From NCBI RefSeq assembly GCF_000308215.1, contig NZ_CAJE01000012.1, positions 186,001 to 250,000 of the forward strand: 64,000 bases of DNA, read 5' to 3'. The stretch comes from Methanomassiliicoccus luminyensis B10 (GTDB lineage: Archaea > Thermoplasmatota > Thermoplasmata > Methanomassiliicoccales > Methanomassiliicoccaceae). The translations under genes were made by a program, and so were the position numbers. The notes below the pieces were generated by a model. The model was not told the origin of the DNA and made no database searches. It saw only the letters and a list, made by a program, of their open reading frames with translations. Positions 7,946-16,716 of the stretch are shown piece by piece (position 1 is the first letter of the stretch; the number at the start of each line of letters is the position of its first letter).

Positions 7946-10900
7946 TCAAAGGGTTACGTCAGCCTCTTTCTCCAGCAGGTTCAGCTCGTGGGCGTCCAGT
8001 GTCGAGGGGTTCAGGGACATCAGCAGCACTGAGCCGTTGACGGCGGCCTGGTCCTTGAGCGACTGTACGAACCTCAGGACGGTGAGGAAGTTGTTGTTGG
8101 TGATCAAGTACTCCAGGCCGTCCAGGAGAACGACCCCACCCTCCTTGCTCACGAACTGCTCCAGCGCGAAGTTGAGCTTCTCCAGGTCCTTGGGGGGCAG
8201 ACTGTCCCCCTTGCCCACCGACGACAGCCAGATCATCGGCGTGTCGCCCAGGTTATATTTGGTCCTGATCTTGGCGGGATAGTCCCTGGTCACACAGAAG
8301 CCCTTCATGCCCTTGCTGAGAGCGTCGACGAACAGGGCGTAGGAGCGGTCATTCCTCTCTTCCTTGATCAGGTAGATCATGGACGGCTGCAGGCTCACGC
8401 CGTTCGCCGCCTTATTCCCTGCCTCCCGCCCCTCCTTGGGCGCAGGTTTGGGCGCTGCCGCCGGGGCGGGAGCGGGGGCCGCCTCCTGCCGGGTCGGCCC
8501 CTCACCGGAGAAAAAAACTACGATGCTCCGCGCGTCCGCCCGGGGCAGCCCCGGGATCGCCAGAAGATGCTGCTCTCCCATCTCCTTGAGGTCCTCGGGG
8601 CACTTCTTGCCCGCCTTCACCAAGGCGACGGCGCCCTCCTGAGAGACCCCCGGGATGGCGGTGAAGTTCTTCACGCGCTCTTTGAGGTGGAGCGAGGTCA
8701 GGGCGATGTCGACCTTCTGCTTCTCCACGTCCCAGCTGGCCGAGTGCTCTCCCTGGGGCTCCTCGACGAAGTCCATCTGCATGGTCCTGGTCTCCTTCAT
8801 GATGTGCTCCTTCCACACCTTGAAGTACTCCTGGAAGGTGGCGGGGGCGCAGACCTCCGCCCGCACGAACTCCTCCACGTCCAGCTTCATATCCTTCCTC
8901 ATCTGCTGGATGCGCCTGATCAGCTCGCGGGCGTAGCCCTCCGCCTCGATCTCCTCGTCCACGTTGAAGTCGATGTACATCTCGCCGCCGGGGAACTGCA
9001 CCCCGATGACATTGTCCGGAAGCGTCGTTCCGAACGACACCATGTTCGGTTCTATCTTGACGAGCTGCCCCTCGATCCCGAGGTTGTAGTCGCCCTTGGC
9101 GATGGCCGCCCTCACGTCCTCGGCGGGGCGGTTCCTGAGCATCAGAGCGATCTTGGAGGCCCATTGGCGATACACCTTTCCGATGGCATTGGGATTGGGC
9201 TGGACCTCCAGCACCATCTCGTCCCAGTCCGTTCCCACGGGGATGTACTCCACCCTCTTGACGTTGCCCTGGGAGAGCAGGACGTCCTCCATGGGCTTTA
9301 TGAGGTCCACGGCCTCGTGCGAATTGGCGCGGACCACGATGCGCTTCAGCGGCCATCTGAGCTTCACGTTCTTTTTCTGCCGCTCCTTGGTAATGTCCTC
9401 CACCAGCTCCTGCATCATCCTCATGGATGCTTCCAGCCGGTCGTCGATGAGGGAATGGTTTACCACCGGCCAGTCGGACATGTGCACCGTCTCCATCGAG
9501 CCGTCGAGGGCCTGATAGATCTCTTCGGTGATGTGCGGGCAGAAGGGAGCGAGCAGCTTGGTGGTGGTCATTATGGCGTCGTACAGCGTCTTGTACGCCG
9601 CGATCTTGTCCATGTCGGAGGATTCCGACCACATGCGATCGCGTATGAGCCTGACGTACCACCTGGACATGTCCTCCAAGATGAACTCCTCCAGGGCGCG
9701 GCAGGCCTTGTGCAGGTCGCAGGAGTTCAGGTTCCTGGTGACCTCTGACTTCAGCTTCTCGGTCCGCGACATCAGCCAGCGGTCCTCGGGGCGCAGGACG
9801 TCGCGGAGCGCGTTGGCGTCGACCGAGGACGGCTCGAACCGGTCAATGGACATGTACGTGGACGCGAAGTTGGCCACGTTCCACAGGATGTTGAGGGTCT
9901 TGCGGGCGTTCTTCACGCCCTCGTACTGGAAGGCAATGTCCTCCCACGGCGCGGACACCCGCATGAAGTAGAACCGCATGGCGTCGGCGCCGTACTCGGC
10001 GATGACCTTTCCCGGCTCGATGACATTGCCTTTGCTCTTGTGCATGGCCTGGCCCTGAGGGTCCAGCATCCACCCGTGCATGAGCACCGACTCGTAGGGG
10101 GCGCGGCCGAAGGCGATGGACGAAGAGCCGAGCTGCGAATAGAACCATCCCCTGGTCTGGTCATGGGCCTCGGTGATGAACCGGGCCGGCCACCAGCGCT
10201 GGAACTCCGCCTGGTTGCGCGGATAGCCCAGAGCGGCCCAGGAGGCCACCCCGGCGTCGAACCATACGTCCAGGACGTCGGGGACACGCTTCATGGCACC
10301 CCCGCACTTCTCGCACTTGAGGATGACGCCGTCGATCCAGGGCCGGTGCAGCTCCATGTCCTGGTGATACCCCTCGCAGCCCTGCAGCTCATCGGTCGAG
10401 CCGATAACCTTCATCTCGCCGCAGCTGCACTGCCACACTGGCAGGGGGATGCCCCAGTACCTCTGCCTGGAGATGCACCAGTCGCGGGCGTTGGAGGTCC
10501 AGTCGTACTCGCGGGACGAACCGGCCCAATCGGGGGTCCAGCGCACCTTGGAGATCTCGTCGAGCATGAGGTCCTTGACCTGGGTGACCCTGAGGTACCA
10601 CTGGTCGGTGTTGCGGTACAATATGCCGGAATTGCACCTCCAGCAGTGGCCGTAGCGGTGCTCGATGTGCCCGGAGTGGAACATCAGGCCCTTGTTCTGG
10701 AGGTCCTCGATGATCTTGGGGTTCGCTTTCTTAACGAATATCCCGGCGTAGCGCTCGCCCACGTCGTCGACGAACTTTCCGCCTTCGTCTATCGGCGAAT
10801 ACGGCTCCAGGCCGAACTTCCTGCCCAGCTCGAAGTCCTCGGGACCGTGGCCAGGAGCGATGTGCACCAGCCCGGTCATGTCCGCCTCCACTGTAGTGGA

Positions 10901-11851
10901 TGGGATGACCTTGTGCACGTTGGCGCCCTGCATCCGGCGCTGGGAGTCGACCTCCGCCTCCAGCGGCGGGAAGTATTCCTTGCCTACAAGATCGGCGCCC
11001 TCGAAGGTCTCCAGGACGTCGTATTCGTCCCAGTTGCCCAGCGAGCCTATGGCATCTATGAGGGACTCGAGGATGATGACGATGTCGGACTCCTTCCCCC
11101 CGTTCCGGAGGTAGCGCACCTTGGCATACTTTAGGTCGGGATGCGCCGCCACGGCCATGTTCGCCGGCAGCGTCCACGGGGTGGTGGTCCATACCAGGAG
11201 GGACACCCCCGCCTCCTGCTTCAAGGGGAACTTGACGTAGATGGAGGGATCTTTCTCCTCCCAGTATTCGATCTCCGCCTCGGCCAAAGCGGTCTCGCAG
11301 CGGGGGCACCAGGTGATGACCCGGTTCGATGATACCAGCAGTCCCTGGCCATGTGCCTTTTTGAGGGTCCACCACGCCGCCTCGATGTACGAGGGGGCGA
11401 TGGTCATGTACGGCCTCTCCCAATCCATCCACACTCCGAGTTCCTTGAACTGCTCGGTCATTTTCTTCTGCATGCCCAGGGCATAGTCCTTGCAGGTGGA
11501 GACGAACCGGTCGATGCCGTACGCCTCGATGTCCTTCTTGCTCTTGATCCCTATGCTCTGTTCGACCTTCACTTCGATGGGAAGGCCGTGCATGTCGTAG
11601 CCTGGCTGGTCGCGGACATTGTGCTTCTGCATCCTCTTGAAGCGCACAACAGTGTCCTTGATGGTCTTGTTCCAGGCCGTGCCCAGATGAATGTAGCCAG
11701 TGGTGTACGGCGGGCCGTCCACGAAGTAGTAGTCGTTCCCGCTGGCCCGTAGGTCCTTGGTCTTCTTGTAAGCGTCAGTCTCGTTCCAGAACTGCTGAAC
11801 CCTCTTTTCCAGTTCGGGAGGGCTATAGTTGGCTTGAACCTGCTTTATCAT
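7946..11851 (-). CDS. ileS: Isoleucyl-tRNA synthetase with C-terminal HhH and DUF835 extension
   Basis: 1301 residues from ATG 11851 (MIKQVQANYSPPELEKRVQQFW); the longer frame upstream is not supported by family alignment. The core (about 1-1063) is class I IleRS: DGPPYTTGYIHLGT with the HIGH-equivalent HLGT near 55-58, the editing domain (WTTTPWTLPANMA), CWRC and CEKC zinc-type cysteine pairs, and HKSKGN as the KMSKS motif near residue 605. It charges tRNA-Ile with isoleucine. Beyond the usual end come helix-hairpin-helix-like repeats (AIPGVSQEGA, AIPGLPRADA; about 1064-1114), an Ala/Pro linker and a DUF835-like domain (1153-1301: MIYLIKEERN, GFCVTRDYPAKI, GGVVLLDGLEYLITNNNF). Fusion of a synthetase to these domains is unusual; no frameshift separates them. 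Confidence 0.95.
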   Translation of the reverse strand: MIKQVQANYSPPELEKRVQQFWNETDAYKKTKDLRASGNDYYFVDGPPYTTGYIHLGTAWNKTIKDTVVRFKRMQKHNVRDQPGYDMHGLPIEVKVEQSIGIKSKKDIEAYGIDRFVSTCKDYALGMQKKMTEQFKELGVWMDWERPYMTIAPSYIEAAWWTLKKAHGQGLLVSSNRVITWCPRCETALAEAEIEYWEEKDPSIYVKFPLKQEAGVSLLVWTTTPWTLPANMAVAAHPDLKYAKVRYLRNGGKESDIVIILESLIDAIGSLGNWDEYDVLETFEGADLVGKEYFPPLEAEVDSQRRMQGANVHKVIPSTTVEADMTGLVHIAPGHGPEDFELGRKFGLEPYSPIDEGGKFVDDVGERYAGIFVKKANPKIIEDLQNKGLMFHSGHIEHRYGHCWRCNSGILYRNTDQWYLRVTQVKDLMLDEISKVRWTPDWAGSSREYDWTSNARDWCISRQRYWGIPLPVWQCSCGEMKVIGSTDELQGCEGYHQDMELHRPWIDGVILKCEKCGGAMKRVPDVLDVWFDAGVASWAALGYPRNQAEFQRWWPARFITEAHDQTRGWFYSQLGSSSIAFGRAPYESVLMHGWMLDPQGQAMHKSKGNVIEPGKVIAEYGADAMRFYFMRVSAPWEDIAFQYEGVKNARKTLNILWNVANFASTYMSIDRFEPSSVDANALRDVLRPEDRWLMSRTEKLKSEVTRNLNSCDLHKACRALEEFILEDMSRWYVRLIRDRMWSESSDMDKIAAYKTLYDAIMTTTKLLAPFCPHITEEIYQALDGSMETVHMSDWPVVNHSLIDDRLEASMRMMQELVEDITKERQKKNVKLRWPLKRIVVRANSHEAVDLIKPMEDVLLSQGNVKRVEYIPVGTDWDEMVLEVQPNPNAIGKVYRQWASKIALMLRNRPAEDVRAAIAKGDYNLGIEGQLVKIEPNMVSFGTTLPDNVIGVQFPGGEMYIDFNVDEEIEAEGYARELIRRIQQMRKDMKLDVEEFVRAEVCAPATFQEYFKVWKEHIMKETRTMQMDFVEEPQGEHSASWDVEKQKVDIALTSLHLKERVKNFTAIPGVSQEGAVALVKAGKKCPEDLKEMGEQHLLAIPGLPRADARSIVVFFSGEGPTRQEAAPAPAPAAAPKPAPKEGREAGNKAANGVSLQPSMIYLIKEERNDRSYALFVDALSKGMKGFCVTRDYPAKIRTKYNLGDTPMIWLSSVGKGDSLPPKDLEKLNFALEQFVSKEGGVVLLDGLEYLITNNNFLTVLRFVQSLKDQAAVNGSVLLMSLNPSTLDAHELNLLEKEADVTL

Positions 11852-11945
11852 CGCTTGGTCCCCAACGCAGGTAATATGGTCGCCCTTTAAATGCCTAATG
11901 GTGTGGGTGAACGTACTGGCCACTATCTGCGAAGGCCCGGACGCC

Positions 11946-12995
11946 TCAGCCCCATCGGTCCAGGCTCGACTGGGACTTGGGCATGGCCGCCTCGGCCTTC
12001 TTGGGCTGTTTCTTCTTTCCTTCCAGGCGGTCGAGGGCCGAGTTCACCCGATCCTCCGAGAACTCGTGCTCCCGGCACATGAAGTCGATGATCTTGTCGC
12101 GGTCGGGCGGACGCCATTCGATCTTGTAGCCGTCCATGCGCTCGGTGCGCAGGAAGATATCCTTGATGCACTCATGTTCCGGGACCGTTTGCCCGATGGA
12201 CTCCAGCGCTTTCTCCAGGGTGCCGTGCTCCTTGATCAGCTTGAGCCCCTTCTTCGGCCCGATGCCCCGGATGCCTTCGTTGTAGTCCGTGCCCATCAAT
12301 ATACACAGGTCGATGAGCTGCTCCCTGCTGACCAGTCCGTTGGCCTCCAGCACCTTTTCGAGTTCGACGATCTCGATGAAGATGTCCCGATACTCTTTGC
12401 TGCCGGGCATCTTCCTCCGCCCGGTGATGTTGAGGTTCCTGACGAGCCTGGGGGCGCCGAACAACAGGGAGTCGAAGTCCTGCGAGGACGCCGCCCACAC
12501 GTCCCCCTTGAGGGACATGTACGCCGCCTGCGCCTCCCCCTCCTCGGGAGCCTGCACCACCGGGATGCCCATGTAGGTTAGCAGGATGCGCGACGACTCC
12601 ACGATCTCGTTGCTGATCCGGGAGGACTGGGTGGCCTTGCATCGGGCCCTCTCGATGTCCCCCTCGCTCACCGCCCGCTTCCACTCCTCATGGGCCTGGC
12701 TCCTTCGTTCCGACCTCTCCGCCAGTGTCTGCGACTTCATCACGTGGGGCACCCCGTCGAACACGTAGGCCGGCTGGATACCTGCTTCCAGGAAGTTGAT
12801 GTTGCGGTACAGTAGCCCGGTGAGCTGGGAGGTCGTCCGGCCCCGGGAATCCTTCAGCGGGGTTCCGTCCGGTCCCCTGATGATCGAGAGGAATTGGTAT
12901 ATGGCATTGTACGCGTCGATGGCCAAGGTCTTCCCGGAGAGGTCCTCCAGGTTCTTCCGCTCCACCGGCACGATGTCGGACAGGTTCACTCCCAT
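11946..12995 (-). CDS. fen: Flap endonuclease 1 (FEN1/XPG family)
   Basis: 349 residues, normal for archaeal FEN1. It removes 5' flaps during Okazaki-fragment maturation and base-excision repair. Seen: the N-region with D27 (AIDAYNAIYQF), FDG with D80, EEGEAQAAY with two catalytic glutamates, SQDFDSLLFG, and GTDYNEGIRGIGPKKGLKLI (helix-2-turn-helix). The C-terminal PCNA-binding motif reads QSSLDRW then Gly and stop; the usual paired aromatics (WF/FF) are reduced to one Trp. It lies upstream of ileS on the same strand, 94 nt before its start. Confidence 0.96.
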   Translation of the reverse strand: MGVNLSDIVPVERKNLEDLSGKTLAIDAYNAIYQFLSIIRGPDGTPLKDSRGRTTSQLTGLLYRNINFLEAGIQPAYVFDGVPHVMKSQTLAERSERRSQAHEEWKRAVSEGDIERARCKATQSSRISNEIVESSRILLTYMGIPVVQAPEEGEAQAAYMSLKGDVWAASSQDFDSLLFGAPRLVRNLNITGRRKMPGSKEYRDIFIEIVELEKVLEANGLVSREQLIDLCILMGTDYNEGIRGIGPKKGLKLIKEHGTLEKALESIGQTVPEHECIKDIFLRTERMDGYKIEWRPPDRDKIIDFMCREHEFSEDRVNSALDRLEGKKKQPKKAEAAMPKSQSSLDRWG

Positions 12996-13048
12996 GGCAC
13001 GCTAACTAATAGCAGACATGGATTTAACATTATTTGAGACTGGGGCCG

Positions 13049-13246
13049 TCACTTCTTCTCTGGCTCATCCTGGAAGCGGGGCAGGTAGAACATCATGAGA
13101 GCGAGGAGCACCCAGACCAGGATCAGCATGACGATGCAGATGCTGGCGTGGAGCGCCAAGGCAATGGCCAGGAGGATGGCCGGGATGACGAACACTATCA
13201 GCAGGAGGAACCACCTGGTTCCCATGAATTTCAGGTTCAGCCTCAT
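13049..13246 (-). CDS. Small two-helix membrane protein
   Basis: 65 residues: a basic N-terminus (MRLNLKFMGTRW), two adjoining hydrophobic helices (about 12-32 and 35-53) and a charged tail ending EPEKK. A minus-strand TATA-like TTATTATAAAC at about 13277-13287 supports transcription. No characterised family is recognised. A short gap separates it from the fen start downstream. Confidence 0.6.
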   Translation of the reverse strand: MRLNLKFMGTRWFLLLIVFVIPAILLAIALALHASICIVMLILVWVLLALMMFYLPRFQDEPEKK

Positions 13247-13409
13247 GTTTATGCGACCACAGGGAATTATTGGACGTGTTTATAATAAGTATCGTTGAGC
13301 ATCGCCAGAAAACCCACCTTCTCAAAGGTGACAACGATGAGCGCAAGCAGCAGAATAGCGTTGCACAATAGGATGCTCCGCACCATCACGACACATTATG
13401 GAACGCGCC

Positions 13410-13600
13410 GCTGAGCTCGTTGAGACGGTCAGCGCGCCAGCGAGGCGCATCGGCGTGTCTTGGATCGATAGAATGGGACGGCATTCAGCTGCGTTCAGTG
13501 CGGGTTCATGCTCGATGCAGATCTGAACGCCAGCAGGAACATCGCCTCCTTCTCCACGCGAGCCGATGGCAGGCTCCGCGTCAGCGGGTCGAACGCGGTG
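13410..13600 (+). pseudogene. Decayed TnpB (IS200/IS605-type) C-terminal fragment
   Basis: The frame through 13484-13560 reads FSCVQCGFMLDADLNASRNIA, the diagnostic second half of the TnpB zinc finger and final catalytic Asp region (CxxCG...D-ADLNASRNI). A TAG lies in frame at 13469-13471. Upstream, a second frame gives ACLGSIEW and a third ETVSAPA, resembling the preceding 'V.P..TS..C..CG.I' segment. The gene is frameshifted, lacks its RuvC body and is dead. The rest of 13247-13684 shows no gene and no clear IS ends. Confidence 0.7.
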
Positions 13601-13684
13601 GATGATGGTCGAGCTCAGCTGCATGCTCACGAACGAGTTCGTGAGCGGCTACCTACTTTTCCAATACAATGGGGGCGCCGGCCT

Positions 13685-14341
13685 CTACGCACGATCCATG
13701 GCCTTCCACCGCTGCATTTCTCTGCCCATGTCGGGCGCCTTGAACAGCGCGCTGCCGGCGGCTAGGGCCGTGGCGCCCTCCTTCACGCACAGCTTGCCGG
13801 TGTCGTAGTTGATGCCCCCGTCTATCTCGATCTCCGCCTTGTTGCCTATCTCATCGAAGTACTCGCGGGCCAAGGCGATCTTGGGCACCACCTCGGGCAT
13901 GAACGATTGTCCCCCGAAGCCGGGGTGAACGGTCATTATCAGGAGGAGGTCGACCTTGTCAAGATAGGGGACCACATGATCGAACGGGGTCTCCGGGTTG
14001 AGGGAGAGGCCCGCCTTCTTCCCCAGCGCGTGTATGCGGTCCAGTGTTTCCGAGACATGACGCGACGCTTCCACATGGATGGTGATGTAGTCGGCCCCGG
14101 CCTTGGCAAAATCCTCCACGTACTTCTCCGGCTCCCTGATCATCAGGTGGACATCGAAGGGGAGCTTGGTATGCGGCCGGAGGTGCTGGACGACCATAGG
14201 TCCGATGGTGATGTTGGGGACGAAAACACCGTCCATGACGTCGACGTGCACCCAGTCTGCGCCTTCCCTCTCCACGCGGCGAACCTCCTCCCCCAGCCTG
14301 CTGAAGTCGGCCGACAGTATCGAAGGGGCGACTTTTATCAT
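13685..14341 (-). CDS. rpe: Ribulose-phosphate 3-epimerase
   Basis: 218 residues, the full family length. It interconverts ribulose 5-phosphate and xylulose 5-phosphate in the non-oxidative pentose phosphate branch. Motifs of the TIM barrel: APSILSADFSRLGEEV, DWVHVDVMDGVFVPNITIGP (metal-binding His and catalytic Asp), FDVHLMI, HVEA, TVHPGFGGQSF, EIDGGIN and AGSALFKA. It is divergently transcribed from the small Cys protein at 14453, sharing a TATA region. Confidence 0.95.
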   Translation of the reverse strand: MIKVAPSILSADFSRLGEEVRRVEREGADWVHVDVMDGVFVPNITIGPMVVQHLRPHTKLPFDVHLMIREPEKYVEDFAKAGADYITIHVEASRHVSETLDRIHALGKKAGLSLNPETPFDHVVPYLDKVDLLLIMTVHPGFGGQSFMPEVVPKIALAREYFDEIGNKAEIEIDGGINYDTGKLCVKEGATALAAGSALFKAPDMGREMQRWKAMDRA

Positions 14342-14377
14342 ATGCGGAAGGAAAAAGGTACATGCTAATTAATGTTC

Positions 14378-14386
14378 GTTTTATAG
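14378..14386. promoter_or_regulatory. Bidirectional TATA region between rpe and the 14453 gene
   Basis: GTTTTATAG can act on the minus strand as CTATAAAAC for rpe, about 40 nt from its ATG, and on the plus strand, predicting a start near 14410. A second plus-strand element, TCTTATAGG at 14421-14429, sits 28 nt before ATG 14453. Confidence 0.45.
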
Positions 14387-14452
14387 TGGCGCACGGTCGG
14401 TTGGGAAGGCATGCAGAAAAGTCTTATAGGAGAAAACAGGGATGGGGAGTCC

Positions 14453-14647
14453 ATGCCCGAGGACAAGTGTGGTATCGACGGGTGCAGCGCGCCTGCGGTG
14501 AGGTCCTACTCCAAGAAAGCCTGCGAGGGCGCCGGTCTGAAGCCCGCTGACGAGAACGCTAAAAGGGTGCACGTGTGCAAGGAACACAACAAGGCGTTCA
14601 AGAAGGCCACCAAGGTGGACCGCAAGCTGGAGTCCCTGGGGCGCTGA
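14453..14647 (+). CDS. Small cysteine-rich, probably zinc-binding protein
   Basis: 64 residues from ATG 14453; an in-frame ATG 14411 is possible but less likely, since GGGGAG and a second TATA box favour the inner start. It contains CGIDGC near the N-terminus, C after SYSKKA, and HVCKEHNKAF, a C-x4-C...C...HxC-xx-H arrangement suggesting one metal site. The C-terminal half is lysine-rich (KAFKKATKVDRKLESL). Such proteins often bind nucleic acid, but the family is not recognised. Confidence 0.65.
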   Translation: MPEDKCGIDGCSAPAVRSYSKKACEGAGLKPADENAKRVHVCKEHNKAFKKATKVDRKLESLGR

Positions 14648-14744
14648 GACCGCTCTTTCTGCTGGCCGAGAGCCTTTAAGTTCTTTTCTGGCAACTGACA
14701 AATAGTGCCCTCTCCAAGGCTCTCCCGGAGGGACAACGGTGCCC

Positions 14745-14906
14745 ATGAAAAGCGTTAGCGAGAAGAGGGAGCGCCAGTACGAGGAGATCAAGGTTTCGGA
14801 GATGGAGCGCGGGCGTTCGGAAGAGGACGCCGAGCGCATCGCTGCGGCCACCGTCAACAAACAGCGGAAAGAGAGCGGGGAGACCGAGGAGCAGAAGGGC
14901 CGCTGA
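14745..14906 (+). CDS. 53-residue conserved acidic/basic helical protein
   Basis: A short frame: MKSVSEKRERQYEEIK, then MERGRSEEDAERIAAATVNKQR and a GETEE tail. The pattern K-QYE-I...ERG-S---AE-IAA-TVNK-R is one I recall from a widespread small-protein family of bacteria and archaea with no firm function. The ribosome site GGAGGG lies 13 nt upstream of the ATG, and a TATA-like CTTTAAG near 14672. It is predicted soluble and highly charged. Confidence 0.65.
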   Translation: MKSVSEKRERQYEEIKVSEMERGRSEEDAERIAAATVNKQRKESGETEEQKGR

Positions 14907-14945
14907 AGCAGAAACCATTAATCGCCCGAAAATTATGGACCATAT

Positions 14946-15899
14946 GTGCAACTGACATTCCTGGGGACCGGAGGGGGGCTGCCCTCTCCGCAGAGGGGCG
15001 TTAGCGCCATCGCCCTGCAGATCGGCAGGGATGTGCTACTGTTCGATTGCGGAGAAGGGACCCAGAGGCAGTTCATGCTCTCCCCGGTCTCGTTCATGAA
15101 GGTGTCCAGCATCTTCATCTCTCACTTCCACGGGGACCACTTCCTTGGCCTCCCTGGGCTCATCCAATCGATGAACTTTTCCGGCCGGGACAGCGCCCTG
15201 GACATCTACGGGCCCCGGGGCATGATCGAGCTCGCCGCCACCGTAGCCACACTGGGTGATTTCACCCCCTCCTTCCCCATCCGCGCCGGGGAGATGCAGG
15301 GGGGCGACGCCGTGGACTTCGGACCGTACACGGTGACCGCGCTGGAGAGCGAGCACACCATCCCCTCCCTGTCCTTCGTAATCGAGGAGAAGCCCCGGAG
15401 GGGCAGGTTCCTCATCGACCGGGCCAAGGAGCTGGGCGTTCCCGAGGGCCCCATGTTCAGCCGGCTCCAGTCCGGCAATGCCGTCACGGTGAAGGGGAAG
15501 ACCATCGAGCCGAGCATGGTTCTCGGGCCTCCCAGGAAGGGGCGCAAGGTCGTGATCTCAGGGGACACCCGCCCCACCCAGGCCATCATCGAAGCGGCCA
15601 CGGGAGCGGAGGTGCTGGTGCATGAGGCCACCATGGACCACTCCCTTCAGGAGGGGGCGAGGGAGTACGGTCACTCCACCGCCCGGGAGGCTGCGGAGGT
15701 GGCCAAGGCCGCGGGGGTCGGCCTCCTTATCCTCACGCATATATCCAACCGCTATGACGACGCTTCGATACTGGAGAAGGAAGCTCAGGAGACCTTTCCC
15801 CATACCGTCGTGGCCACAGACCTGATGTCCCTGCCGGTGCGCATGGGCGGGAAGGGTCCCCCGGGTGTGAACCTCCCGGGCGGGCCGGGTCCGCGGTAA
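14946..15899 (+). CDS. rnz: Ribonuclease Z (tRNA 3'-end endonuclease)
   Basis: 317 residues. A metallo-beta-lactamase-fold nuclease that trims 3' trailers from pre-tRNA. Seen: MQLTFLGTGGGLPSPQRG, FDCGEGTQRQ, the zinc motif HFHGDH with FLGLPGL, SGDTRPT, a conserved HEAT with H, and LTHISNRY. The start is GTG 14946, with TATA-like CATTAATCG about 27 nt upstream, implying a leaderless transcript. The Gly/Pro-rich last ~15 residues look like a disordered tail. Confidence 0.95.
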   Translation: MQLTFLGTGGGLPSPQRGVSAIALQIGRDVLLFDCGEGTQRQFMLSPVSFMKVSSIFISHFHGDHFLGLPGLIQSMNFSGRDSALDIYGPRGMIELAATVATLGDFTPSFPIRAGEMQGGDAVDFGPYTVTALESEHTIPSLSFVIEEKPRRGRFLIDRAKELGVPEGPMFSRLQSGNAVTVKGKTIEPSMVLGPPRKGRKVVISGDTRPTQAIIEAATGAEVLVHEATMDHSLQEGAREYGHSTAREAAEVAKAAGVGLLILTHISNRYDDASILEKEAQETFPHTVVATDLMSLPVRMGGKGPPGVNLPGGPGPR

Positions 15900-15998
15900 C
15901 GAGATCGCGGATCGCATCCGCCGATCTGCATTAACGAGACGGCTCATCATCATCTTTATGTGACAGCACTAGGTTTAGGGTATCCGAAATAGTGGGGG

Positions 15999-16628
15999 GT
16001 GATGCACTTGGGCGTCGTAAGGGATCTCTATCAAAATACACGCAAGCCGCAAGGCATGAGCGGCAGGATGATGCTGTCCATGATGGGCATCGCGCACAAA
16101 AAGGTCTCCCTGTGGGGGCTCTCGCATATTCAAGTACCGTCCCGATCCGAGGTCCTGGACATAGGGTGCGGAGGGGGCAAGAACATCTCATACTTGCTGA
16201 GCATGTCTGAGGGCAGCAAGGTGTACGGCGCGGACTACTCTGCCGAAAGCGTCAGCAAATCCAAGAGGACGAACAAGAAAGCGATCCATCAGGGGCGCGT
16301 GGAGATCGTGCAGGCCAGCGTTTCCTCTCTCCCCTTCGATGGCGGAAAGTTCGATGTCGTTACCGCTTTCGAGACCGTCTACTTCTGGCCGGACCTTTTG
16401 AGCGATCTCAAAGAGGTGCGGCGGGTGATGAAGAGCGGCGGCACGATCCTCATCTGCAACGAAGCCTCCCGGCCGGAAGGCTTCGAGAATTGGACGGACC
16501 GGATCGACATGACGATATATACCGGGGCCGAGCTGTCCAGAACGCTGTCCGAGGCGGGTTTTCGTGACATCTCCGCCCGTGAGCACGAGAACGGGAAATG
16601 GCTCTGCGTGACCGCAACGGCCCGTTAG
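15999..16628 (+). CDS. SAM-dependent class I methyltransferase
   Basis: 209 residues. A Rossmann-fold methyltransferase with motif I EVLDIGCGGGKN (51-62), GADYSAESV (motif II acidic region), VQASVSSLPFDGGKFDVVTAFETVYFW (motif III/post-I) and a VMKSGGTILICNE strand. It belongs to the Methyltransf_11 superfamily; the substrate cannot be deduced. Start is GTG 15999 or ATG 16002, directly after a GGGGGG ribosome-binding stretch. Confidence 0.85.
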   Translation: MMHLGVVRDLYQNTRKPQGMSGRMMLSMMGIAHKKVSLWGLSHIQVPSRSEVLDIGCGGGKNISYLLSMSEGSKVYGADYSAESVSKSKRTNKKAIHQGRVEIVQASVSSLPFDGGKFDVVTAFETVYFWPDLLSDLKEVRRVMKSGGTILICNEASRPEGFENWTDRIDMTIYTGAELSRTLSEAGFRDISAREHENGKWLCVTATAR

Positions 16629-16716
16629 GCATGGCCCTTATCACGCCAAGCGATTTCCTGGCGGGGGTTATTTATCACATGCGCCCCCTAGTTCAAGGAG
16701 CGTTTCGGAGGGGCCC

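Noticed and set aside
8502-9748. Long alternative frames antisense or shifted within ileS
   Set aside because: Gly/Arg/His-rich shadow frames caused by high GC; the IleRS frame has clear family motifs.
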